Assembly (NCBI GenBank): GCA_028749115.1
Contig: JAQURD010000003.1
Coordinates: forward strand, 124,001-188,000
Direction: 5' to 3'
DNA: 64,000 nucleotides
Source: Acidobacteriota bacterium
Lineage (GTDB): Bacteria > Acidobacteriota > Aminicenantia > Aminicenantales > Saccharicenantaceae
Positions 8,878-16,008 of this stretch are shown here, piece by piece. Every line of letters begins with the position of its first letter. Position 1 is the stretch's first letter. Both the position numbers and the translations under genes were made by a program. The notes below the pieces were generated by a model. It did not search any database, was not told the origin of the DNA, and saw nothing but the letters and a program-made list of their open reading frames with translations.

Positions 8878-9870
8878 CTATCCCCTTGCTATCCCCATAT
8901 TCTCTACCAGCCGGTGATATTTTCCACCGAGCAATCCTTCTCCAATAATATAAGCACCACAGGCAGCCTCTTTGGCAATTTTTGATAACTTATTGACTCT
9001 AATCACTGTAGAATATTTGCTTAACCTGTTGGTCAGCTCAGTCCTGATAAAACCCAGTTCTATCAGACGGCCGGAAAGAATAATCTCCTTTGGATGGGGC
9101 AAAGAAACAAGCATCGAGGCCACATCTTTTTCCAGACTTTCTGCCAGAAGGAGTCTGGCCTCTTTAGCCTTTATTAAATCCTCTGGCTCAATATCTTTCC
9201 CAACAAAATCTTTAAGTCCACCACTAAAAACAATTTCCTGTGTGAGAGGCGGTTTCAACCTGATGGCTATCTCGGCATCCATTCCGCCCCCGGCTAAAAA
9301 TCCCGGGCTCCCATTTGTTCCACCTATTCCATCAATTACCCTCCCCTCTTCAACAGCCCCCACCGCCGTAAATCCATAGCCAACTTCTACATAGACAAAA
9401 GATGTTTTATCGAAGGGGATTTTTAGCCGCTGCGATTGATCCTGTATACCCAGTGCCAGACAACAAACCTTATCCGCTGTTCCCATATCGAATTTATTCC
9501 ATTTTCTATAAGCAGGAACAGTCTCAAGATGAATTACACCCGGGATAAAATAAACAGGCATCTTCCTTTTCTTCATTTCTAAAATAACAATTTTTATCCC
9601 TTCATTTACTGCTATCTTCGTGTCGAGAGGAATCATTTTCCCGATATCTTCTTCTGTAATATGTTCTATACTCTTCAAAGGTAGTCCATATCCTGACGGG
9701 CCAATTATCATATCTAAGGGTTTTAAAGTCTCCAGTTTATCTATGAGTAGATAGGGATTTTGAAAAATGTCTTTTGATTTTATTGATTCATCTATAATTA
9801 TTTTACTATCATTCTCTATTCCGAAAAGGTCAAAACTGTATGACCCCGGGTCCAGGCCTACAACTCTCAT
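8878..9870 (-). CDS. DUF1464 family protein (ASKHA-fold, predicted kinase-like)
   Basis: A 330-residue protein resembling the DUF1464 family, which I know mainly from archaea and which has been likened to butyrate-kinase/actin-like (ASKHA) ATPases. Visible text supporting the fold: VVGLDPGSYSFDLFGI at the N-terminus (phosphate-1-like), MGTADKVCCLALGI in the middle, VYVEVGYGFTAVGAVEEG (phosphate-2-like), DGIGGTNGSPGFLAGGGMD, and EIILSGRL near the end. The start is the ATG at 9870, which forms an ATGA overlap with the stop of the upstream radical SAM gene, so the two are translationally coupled. Base composition is visibly AT-richer than the flanking housekeeping genes. The biochemical role is unknown; a link to the radical SAM enzyme is inferred from coupling. 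Confidence 0.75.
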   Translation of the reverse strand: MRVVGLDPGSYSFDLFGIENDSKIIIDESIKSKDIFQNPYLLIDKLETLKPLDMIIGPSGYGLPLKSIEHITEEDIGKMIPLDTKIAVNEGIKIVILEMKKRKMPVYFIPGVIHLETVPAYRKWNKFDMGTADKVCCLALGIQDQSQRLKIPFDKTSFVYVEVGYGFTAVGAVEEGRVIDGIGGTNGSPGFLAGGGMDAEIAIRLKPPLTQEIVFSGGLKDFVGKDIEPEDLIKAKEARLLLAESLEKDVASMLVSLPHPKEIILSGRLIELGFIRTELTNRLSKYSTVIRVNKLSKIAKEAACGAYIIGEGLLGGKYHRLVENMGIARG

Positions 9871-10877
9871 TTTATTCTCTCTTTTAATGGGCAAGAAGGG
9901 TCTCCAGCACTCCAGCTTTCAGTCAGATTAAAGGTTCTCGAGCGGCAGCCACCGCAATTATATAAATATTTGCAGTCTCTACAGGGATTTTTTCTGGTTG
10001 AGAAATCCTTTATCTCTTTTATCAACTCTGAATCCTGCATCTTCTTCCATATTTCATCAAGACCTGTTTCGTTGACATTGCCCATGGTCAGGGGAGCAAA
10101 GGTGCATGGTTTTATATCTCCATTCGTTTCAATAAACATATACTCGCCAAAAATACACCGAGAAATATCTGGAACTACCACACCATTCTCAGAATCTGCT
10201 GAATACTCAATATTATGCTCCTTTAAGAAGGGCAGGAAGAATGGCTCGTCAACATAGACATCCATCTGATTGTCTCTCTGGTTCTTAATGACAGAAAAGA
10301 AAACTTGCTTATACTCTTCTCCATTCAAAACATGGGTCTTATATTCTCTGCACGGTTTTAGTCCTAACAAGGTTATTTTTCTATAACCCAGGCTCCTGGC
10401 CAATCCGAACAGTTGATCAACTTGATGATAATTATGTTTTCCTATGGTTATGGGACAGGAATCAAGAATGCCATACTCACTGGCAATAGCCACTGAATTT
10501 TTTAGTTTTTCAAAATTTGCTCCCTTCCTTGTTTTTTCATAGTCTTCCTTGTTAGCCCCATCTATGCTTATCATCAGCCTAACACTTAACTCGGCCAGCC
10601 TCCCCGCCGTATCTTTATCAAGCAACATACCGTTGCTGATAAGATAGACGGCAATCTTATGTTCAAACAATATTCCCAATATTTTAAAAAGTTCTGGCCG
10701 TAAAAAAGGTTCACCTCCTTCGATAATAACCCAACCTGGTTTAAGAAATGGTATTTCTGAAGACACTCTCAAAACAGTCTCACTACTAAGCTCTTCTTTG
10801 GCCATCCCCCGGCAATGCAGGCAATTAAGATTACACCTGTTGGTAATGGCCCAATCAATCATATATGGAGTTTGCAT
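9867..10877 (-). CDS. Radical SAM protein with SPASM-type C-terminal domain
   Basis: A 336-residue radical SAM enzyme. The N-terminal cluster motif CNLNCLHC coordinates the 4Fe-4S cluster that cleaves S-adenosylmethionine; IIEGGEPFLRPEL is the usual GGEP motif. The C-terminal part carries several further cysteines (CIFGEY, IKPCTF, CRDCKYLYNCGGC, DPSCP) typical of a SPASM/twitch domain holding extra Fe-S clusters. Such enzymes modify peptides, proteins or cofactors. I chose the ATG at 10877, with GAGG 6 bases upstream; a TTG at 10898 is less likely. It is the first gene of a two-gene operon with the DUF1464 protein (4-base overlap). No small precursor peptide gene was recognised alongside, so the substrate is unknown. 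Confidence 0.88.
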   Translation of the reverse strand: MQTPYMIDWAITNRCNLNCLHCRGMAKEELSSETVLRVSSEIPFLKPGWVIIEGGEPFLRPELFKILGILFEHKIAVYLISNGMLLDKDTAGRLAELSVRLMISIDGANKEDYEKTRKGANFEKLKNSVAIASEYGILDSCPITIGKHNYHQVDQLFGLARSLGYRKITLLGLKPCREYKTHVLNGEEYKQVFFSVIKNQRDNQMDVYVDEPFFLPFLKEHNIEYSADSENGVVVPDISRCIFGEYMFIETNGDIKPCTFAPLTMGNVNETGLDEIWKKMQDSELIKEIKDFSTRKNPCRDCKYLYNCGGCRSRTFNLTESWSAGDPSCPLKERIK

Positions 10878-11086
10878 ATTCAGCCTCTCTCCGTTCAAAA
10901 GAATTTTCTGTGATCACTTTGTGAATAAAACCTGGAATGCTTCAGTATATCTCAAACAGAACCGGATATAAATAGAGGTTTAATGTTGTTGGCTAAGACA
11001 TCTTCACCAAACCCACATTACCTCCACAAAGTGAATTATCTCTGTCCATCGGAGCCGGCCACCTGACGGCGCCAGACATTTACTCT
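10878..11086. other. Upstream region of the radical SAM operon
   Basis: Together with the RHS relic and the gap after it, about 600 bases separate the radical SAM start from the end of kbl. This part should hold the promoter of the radical SAM operon on the minus strand, but I see no clear consensus boxes or repeats. Confidence 0.3.
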
Positions 11087-11275
11087 TTATCCTACCGGGC
11101 AGCTTGAGTCAAGTTTTATGGGCTTTTTCCGCCTGGATTTTCCGTTCAGATTAATCTGGTCTTTGGTCCAGTCATAATAATCGTTCTCACCGGACCAATA
11201 TTCAGCTATCATCTTCGCCCCTAAATAAATATACTCTCTGACACAGGCCCCATTACCATCATACTCAGCTAGCAA
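11087..11275 (-). pseudogene. RHS/YD-repeat protein fragment
   Basis: A 62-codon open stretch begins LAEYDGNGACVREYIYLGAK followed by MIAEYW, which closely matches the repeat text of RHS/YD-repeat proteins. The match stops after about 40 residues and the remaining tail (KSRRKKPIKL) is unlike the family. No large RHS gene is attached on either side. I read it as a decayed remnant of an RHS-type gene, not a functional small protein. Confidence 0.6.
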
Positions 11276-11410
11276 CCCCCGGCAAAGGTATAAATATAAT
11301 ATATCACAACATTGCCTACCGACATCGTCTCGATGACTCCATTCCGGCCAGACCGCTGCTATGAATGGTCATGGAATAATGACCTTCCCGCTGCCTGAAA
11401 TAAAGCCCTA

Positions 11411-11437
11411 CTTTCAGGTCAAAATATCACCTGAAAG
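11411..11437 (-). terminator. Inverted repeat downstream of kbl
   Basis: CTTTCAGGT (11411-11419) and ACCTGAAAG (11429-11437) are perfect 9-bp complements, 45 bases past the kbl stop on the minus strand. No immediate T-run follows, so it is either a weak terminator or an mRNA 3'-end stabiliser. Confidence 0.4.
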
Positions 11438-11481
11438 GCATAAGACTGGCTACAGGATAGAAAATAATATTCTTGCTTTTT

Positions 11482-12729
11482 CTACATCCCGTATTTGTCG
11501 ATGATTTCCTGCTTGGTTTTGTGTAGAATATCAAACTTTTTGCCGACCTTGGTGAAGGCCTTAAGGGCTTTGTCTAAGTGATGAATTTCATGGGCGGCCG
11601 ACAGCTGAGTTCTGATTCTGGCCTGGCCCTGAGGGACAACCGGGAAGAAAAAGCCAATGGCATAAATTCCTTCTTCATAGAGAGCAACAGAAAAATCCTG
11701 GGCCAGCTTGGCATTATAGAGCATGACCGGCACAATCGGCGTGTCCCCTTCCTTGACAATGAAGCCGGCTTCGGTCAGACCCTTTCTCCAGTAGTTAGTA
11801 TTTTTCTCCAGTTTATCCCGGCGCTCGGTCGTAGCAGAAAGGATATCCAGGACTTTTAAAACGCCAGCAATAATCATGGGGGCCACTGTATTAGAGAAAA
11901 GATAAGGCCGGGCCTTCTGACGGCACATCTCCACCAGCTCCTTCCGGCCTGAGACACAGCCACCGGTCGCTCCGCCCAGGGCCTTCCCAAAAGTTGTGGT
12001 AATGACATCAATTTTGCCCATCACCCCGAATTTCTCATGTGTCCCGCGGCCAGTTTTTCCGATAAACCCGGTAGCATGAGAATCATCAACCAGCAGCATA
12101 GCGTTGTATTTATCACAGAGCTCTACCATTTTGTCCAGCTTAGCGGCATCACCGTCCATAGAGAAAACACCATCGGTCACCACCAGCCTCAATCTCTTAT
12201 CCTGATACATCTGGAGCTTTTGCTCGAGATGCTCAAGATCGGAATGCTTATAACTGTCATTCATAGCACTGCACAGCCTGATGCCATCAATCAGTGAGGC
12301 ATGGACGAGGCGGTCGGAAATAATTACATCCTCTTTGGTCAGGATAGCTTCAAATACTCCGGCATTGGCATCCATACAGGAAGGGAAAAGAATGGTATCT
12401 TCCGTCCCCAGGAATTCAGACATCTTTTCTTCCAGCTGGCGATGAAGATCCTGGGTGCCGCAGATAAAGCGCACCGAGGACAGACCAAAGCCCCGCCTGT
12501 CGAGACCTTCATGGGCAGCTTTGATGACCTCAGGATGACTCGACAGCCCAAGATAATTATTGGCACACATATTTATGACTTTTTTTAGCGGTGAACCGGC
12601 AGGAAACTCAACTTCAATATCTGCCGCCTGAGGTGAGCAGATGAATCTTTCTTCTTTCAAGATACCGGCTTCCCGCATAACCTTAATCTGATCCTGATAT
12701 AGTTTTCTGACTTCAGCAGGATACGCCAT
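11482..12729 (-). CDS. kbl: Glycine C-acetyltransferase (2-amino-3-ketobutyrate CoA ligase), alpha-oxoamine synthase family
   Basis: A 415-residue PLP enzyme of the alpha-oxoamine synthase family. Its text follows Kbl closely: NNYLGLSSHPEV near 57-68, GTQDLHRQLE near 91-100, DSHATGF near 216-222, the cofactor lysine Lys249 in TTTFGKALGG, and GFFFPVVPQGQARIRTQLSA near the end. Kbl interconverts glycine plus acetyl-CoA with 2-amino-3-ketobutyrate in threonine degradation. The chain is about 15 residues longer than E. coli Kbl at its C-terminus. It is the last gene of an operon with acpS, an AcsA-type ligase and an acyl carrier protein, which is not the usual tdh-kbl context. The acyl donor could therefore be carrier-bound; that is inference. 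Confidence 0.88.
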   Translation of the reverse strand: MAYPAEVRKLYQDQIKVMREAGILKEERFICSPQAADIEVEFPAGSPLKKVINMCANNYLGLSSHPEVIKAAHEGLDRRGFGLSSVRFICGTQDLHRQLEEKMSEFLGTEDTILFPSCMDANAGVFEAILTKEDVIISDRLVHASLIDGIRLCSAMNDSYKHSDLEHLEQKLQMYQDKRLRLVVTDGVFSMDGDAAKLDKMVELCDKYNAMLLVDDSHATGFIGKTGRGTHEKFGVMGKIDVITTTFGKALGGATGGCVSGRKELVEMCRQKARPYLFSNTVAPMIIAGVLKVLDILSATTERRDKLEKNTNYWRKGLTEAGFIVKEGDTPIVPVMLYNAKLAQDFSVALYEEGIYAIGFFFPVVPQGQARIRTQLSAAHEIHHLDKALKAFTKVGKKFDILHKTKQEIIDKYGM

Positions 12730-12792
12730 GATTTCCTCCTCTTATTAAAAAATCAGCCGGGCAAACCCAGATAATCTTCCGGCTGGCCGATC

Positions 12793-13041
12793 TCAAGCTT
12801 TAACAAATTCTTTGACTAACTCGGCAATTTTGTTGACCGAGTCAAAAGCCTCAGGCGTAGCTTTATCATCAGGGATTTGAATATGGTATTTGTTCTCAAG
12901 AAATCGCTTGAGGGAAACCATTGAAAATGAATCAACTATTCCGCCGGAAATTAGCGGTGTCTCATAGTCAATCGGATCACTATCTGGCTCTAAGTACTCA
13001 TTGCTCACATAATTTTTGATGACTTCTTTGAGCTCATCCAT
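12793..13041 (-). CDS. Acyl carrier protein
   Basis: An 82-residue acidic helical protein of acyl-carrier-protein type. The phosphopantetheine attachment serine is Ser38 in GGIVDSFSMVSL. A leucine/isoleucine/valine-rich helix follows, then a C-terminal helix VNKIAELVKEFV. It differs from the housekeeping AcpP signature (DSLD), so it looks like a dedicated carrier. It sits 63 bases before kbl and 79 bases after the AcsA-type ligase, with a holo-ACP synthase gene in the same operon. The likely role is to hold an acyl group activated by the ligase and offer it to the Kbl-like enzyme; this is inferred from gene order. Confidence 0.85.
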   Translation of the reverse strand: MDELKEVIKNYVSNEYLEPDSDPIDYETPLISGGIVDSFSMVSLKRFLENKYHIQIPDDKATPEAFDSVNKIAELVKEFVKA

Positions 13042-13120
13042 GTTGTTGCTCCTTTTTTATTTTTCTCTTTTTATAAGAATTTTTCAACTTTATTATTTTA
13101 TCTATTCGTTATTATTTTGT

Positions 13121-14824
13121 TTATTCATTTTCCAGCGTTGAAGTATCACCGGCTTCCTCACCCCATTCTTTCGCATGGAGAATCCGGCGCATAATCTTGC
13201 CGCTTCTGGTTTTGGGCAGGGTATCAACAAATTCAATCTCTTGAGGCATGGCTAAAGGCGAAAGCTTTTTGCGAATAAAGTTCATGATATCAAGCTCCAT
13301 ATCTTTGGAAGGGGTATGACCTGGCTTTAAAGTGACAAATGCTTTGACCACTTCCATATTAATCGGATCAGGCTTGCTAACCACGGCCGATTCGGCCACC
13401 GCCAGGTGTTCGAGAAGAGCTGATTCGACTTCAAACGGACTGACCAGATGTCCTCCTGTATTGATGATATCGTCATCACGGCCAACAAACCAGAAATAGC
13501 CATCACCATCGAGGCGAGCCCGGTCACCTGTCAGATACCAGCCGTTACGAAATTTATTTTTATAGGCTTCTTCATTCTTCCAGTAGCCCCTCATCATGGA
13601 GGGCCAGCCCGGTTTAATGCCGATTAATCCTATTCTTCCCGGCTGTGGATAAGGCTCATGATTATTCGGATTCAACACAGTTGCTGTTATCCCCGGGAAG
13701 GCACGCCCCATCGAGCCAGGTTTAACCGGCATGCCCGGAAAATTGGTAATCAGAATACAGCCTGTCTCCGTCTGCCAGTAAGTATCATGGAAAGGCTTAT
13801 TAAAAACTCTGATTGACCAGTTAACTGCCTCCGGATTAAGAGGCTCGCCGACACTGGCCAGATGGCGGAGCGAGGACAGATCAAATTTCTTGATGATTTC
13901 ATCTCCAGCTTTCATCAATGATCTAATAGCTGTTGGCGCCGAATACCAAACAGTAACTTTATTTTTCTCAATAAAGCGGTACCAGGCCTCGGCTGAAAAA
14001 CCGCTGTCCAGCACACATTGAGTGACACCCAGGGCAAAGGGAGCAATGATTCCATAAGAGGTACCTGTCACCCAGCCAGGATCAGCCGTGCACCAGTAGA
14101 TATCATCATCTCTTAAATCCAGCACCCATTTAGCCGTCAGATACTGAGAAATTAAGGAATAGTGAACATGCTGAACTCCCTTTGGCATACCGGTTGTTCC
14201 CGAAGTATAATGAAGAACAGAAGGGGACTCGGCATAAGTCGGATAGACATCATAATCCTCGACTCCGCCCAGGCCTTCCATTGAAAAAGCTTTCTCCCTG
14301 TCCTGCAGAGGGTTCTTGCCATCATAATCAACAATAAAGATGTGCTTGAGATGAGGCAATTTATCTTTGATTTTCCTGACTTTAGATACATGCTTCTTTT
14401 GAGTAAAAATGGCAGTTGTTTGAGCATTTTCCAGCCTGACAAAAAGTGAGTCTTCACCAAAGGCCGAGAAGAGAGGCTGAGCAATCGCTCCGGTCTTGAG
14501 TATCCCGACAAAGCCAATATATAGCTCGGGGATTCTATCCATAAAGAGGCAAACCCGGTCACCCGCTTTAATGCCGGAGTCGGTCAGAAAACGGGCAAAG
14601 GCATTAGAATAAAGCCTGAGATCATTATAAGAATAAACCTTCTTTTCTCCGCCGAAACCTTCCCAGATAAGGGCTGTTTTATCTCCCTTACCCTGCTGAC
14701 AAACACGGTCGGAGCAGTACCAGCCAATGTTAATGGGCTGTCCCGGTTGATAGCCAAGCTCCTGCTCGCTTATCAGCCAGGAGAAATTTTTAATCCGGTC
14801 TTCATAATTTCCGAAGTTGGACAT
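13121..14824 (-). CDS. acsA: AMP-forming acyl-CoA/acetyl-CoA synthetase (AcsA type)
   Basis: A 567-residue member of the ANL adenylating family. It carries the P-loop HYTSGTTGMPKG near 206-217, the text WCTADPGWVTGTSYGI, the adenylate motif YWQTETG, the hinge region GRDDDIINTGGH, and the C-terminal catalytic lysine in TRSGKIMRRIL. Overall wording and length resemble Bacillus AcsA, which makes acetyl-CoA from acetate, ATP and CoA. GGAGG lies 4 bases before the ATG. It starts 14 bases after acpS and is followed by an acyl carrier protein gene. It may therefore load an acyl group onto CoA or directly onto the carrier protein. Substrate size is not determined by what I can see. Confidence 0.85.
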   Translation of the reverse strand: MSNFGNYEDRIKNFSWLISEQELGYQPGQPINIGWYCSDRVCQQGKGDKTALIWEGFGGEKKVYSYNDLRLYSNAFARFLTDSGIKAGDRVCLFMDRIPELYIGFVGILKTGAIAQPLFSAFGEDSLFVRLENAQTTAIFTQKKHVSKVRKIKDKLPHLKHIFIVDYDGKNPLQDREKAFSMEGLGGVEDYDVYPTYAESPSVLHYTSGTTGMPKGVQHVHYSLISQYLTAKWVLDLRDDDIYWCTADPGWVTGTSYGIIAPFALGVTQCVLDSGFSAEAWYRFIEKNKVTVWYSAPTAIRSLMKAGDEIIKKFDLSSLRHLASVGEPLNPEAVNWSIRVFNKPFHDTYWQTETGCILITNFPGMPVKPGSMGRAFPGITATVLNPNNHEPYPQPGRIGLIGIKPGWPSMMRGYWKNEEAYKNKFRNGWYLTGDRARLDGDGYFWFVGRDDDIINTGGHLVSPFEVESALLEHLAVAESAVVSKPDPINMEVVKAFVTLKPGHTPSKDMELDIMNFIRKKLSPLAMPQEIEFVDTLPKTRSGKIMRRILHAKEWGEEAGDTSTLENE

Positions 14825-14838
14825 TTTGCCTCCAGTTT

Positions 14839-15213
14839 CTATTTTTCTAAGATGACAGTAGCTACTGCCTTACTTTTAAGATGTGACAGGCTGACATAAA
14901 ACCGGCCGATGCCCTCAGCCTGACAGAATTCCTTCGCCCGGCCATAAACCTCTATAACCGGCTGGCCAGATTCCAGGTTATGAATCTCTATTTCAGAAAA
15001 TTTGACACCCTGGCTCCAGCCGGTCCCCAGAGCTTTCATAAAAGCCTCTTTAGCTGCAAAACGGGCAGCATAATGCTCATAAGGAAATTTTTTGCTCTCG
15101 CAATATTTCACCTCGACCGGAGTATAAAGTTTTTCTCTAAGCCCCGGGGTTCTGGTTAGCTTATCCTCGACTCTGGCGACTTCGATAATGTCAACGCCTA
15201 CCCCAAAAATCAA
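14839..15213 (-). CDS. acpS: Holo-[acyl-carrier-protein] synthase
   Basis: A 124-residue AcpS-type phosphopantetheinyl transferase, which moves 4'-phosphopantetheine from CoA to the serine of acyl carrier proteins. Visible motifs: GVDIIEVARVE at the start (metal-binding Asp), RFAAKEAFMKALGTG in the centre, and SLSH near the end. The start codon is TTG at 15213, supported by GGAGG 4 bases upstream. It is first in the operon acpS - acsA - acp - kbl, placing the carrier-activating enzyme next to a carrier. Confidence 0.93.
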   Translation of the reverse strand: MIFGVGVDIIEVARVEDKLTRTPGLREKLYTPVEVKYCESKKFPYEHYAARFAAKEAFMKALGTGWSQGVKFSEIEIHNLESGQPVIEVYGRAKEFCQAEGIGRFYVSLSHLKSKAVATVILEK

Positions 15214-15343
15214 TCTGCCTCCTGATTTTTAATCAACCTGTTCTGGCTATTCTGGCCAGGATTACCGTCTTTTTTTAGTTAATTCATCAAGTTAAAAAAA
15301 TATTATAGAAAAAACCTTGATAATGTCAAAGGCCAGGCAGTTT

Positions 15344-15910
15344 TCAAGCCTGACCCAGATGGTCAAAAAGTATCTTGCAGCCAATGAGGATTAGAACCAG
15401 ACCGCCGGTGAGCTCCGCCCGGCGGCCCAGAATCTGACCCAGGGCCGGACCCAGACGGCTGCCAATAAGGGTAATGATGAAAGCCGTGAGACCGATGACC
15501 AGACTGGCTACCCAGACATTGAGACCAAGGACAGGCAGGCTAAGGCCAGTAGCGAGAGCATCAAGGCTGGTGGCTACAGCCAGGGTGAGTAACGGCCATC
15601 CCCGTGTTAAATCCTTACCATTATATTTCTTGTCTCCCGGTCTGAACGATTCTAAGGCCATCCTGCCGCCGATCAGAACAAGAAGTCCAAAAGCCACCCA
15701 GTGATCATAATGAGATATTAATTTCAGTAGATTTTCCCCGATTAGCCAGCCGATGACTGGCATTAGAAACTGGAAAAAACCAAAAGAAAAGGCCAGACGA
15801 AAAGCCTGACTCCGTTTCAGGCCCGAAAGAGCACAGGCTAACCCGACAGTCACTGCAAAAGCATCAACAGCTAGAGCTAAAGCCAGACCAAGCAGAATAA
15901 TGATCTTCAT
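15344..15910 (-). CDS. mntP: Putative manganese efflux pump, MntP family
   Basis: A 188-residue membrane protein with about six transmembrane helices and the two repeated MntP signature segments: ALAVDAFAV near the N-terminus and ATSLDALATG in the second half. MntP exports excess Mn2+. I use the ATG at 15910; a TTG three codons upstream is possible, and no clear Shine-Dalgarno sequence is visible. It lies between the acpS operon and the divergent uvrA gene, 99 bases from uvrA. No yybP-ykoY riboswitch, a common mntP regulator, is seen in the short upstream gap. Confidence 0.88.
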   Translation of the reverse strand: MKIIILLGLALALAVDAFAVTVGLACALSGLKRSQAFRLAFSFGFFQFLMPVIGWLIGENLLKLISHYDHWVAFGLLVLIGGRMALESFRPGDKKYNGKDLTRGWPLLTLAVATSLDALATGLSLPVLGLNVWVASLVIGLTAFIITLIGSRLGPALGQILGRRAELTGGLVLILIGCKILFDHLGQA

Positions 15911-16008
15911 AATTTTCAAATTGTATCATAGCCTGAGCCAATTTTCTCTCCGGATTTAAACCAGGCAGGCTTACCATCCAGGATTTTTCAGAGTATAATT
16001 TTTTATCC

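Noticed and set aside
11482-12729. Serine palmitoyltransferase as the identity of the alpha-oxoamine synthase, given the ACP and ligase neighbours
   Set aside because: The residue text follows Kbl closely over its whole length (for example DANAGVFEAIL, GFFFPVVPQGQARIRTQ), so I kept Kbl and treat altered acyl use as inference.
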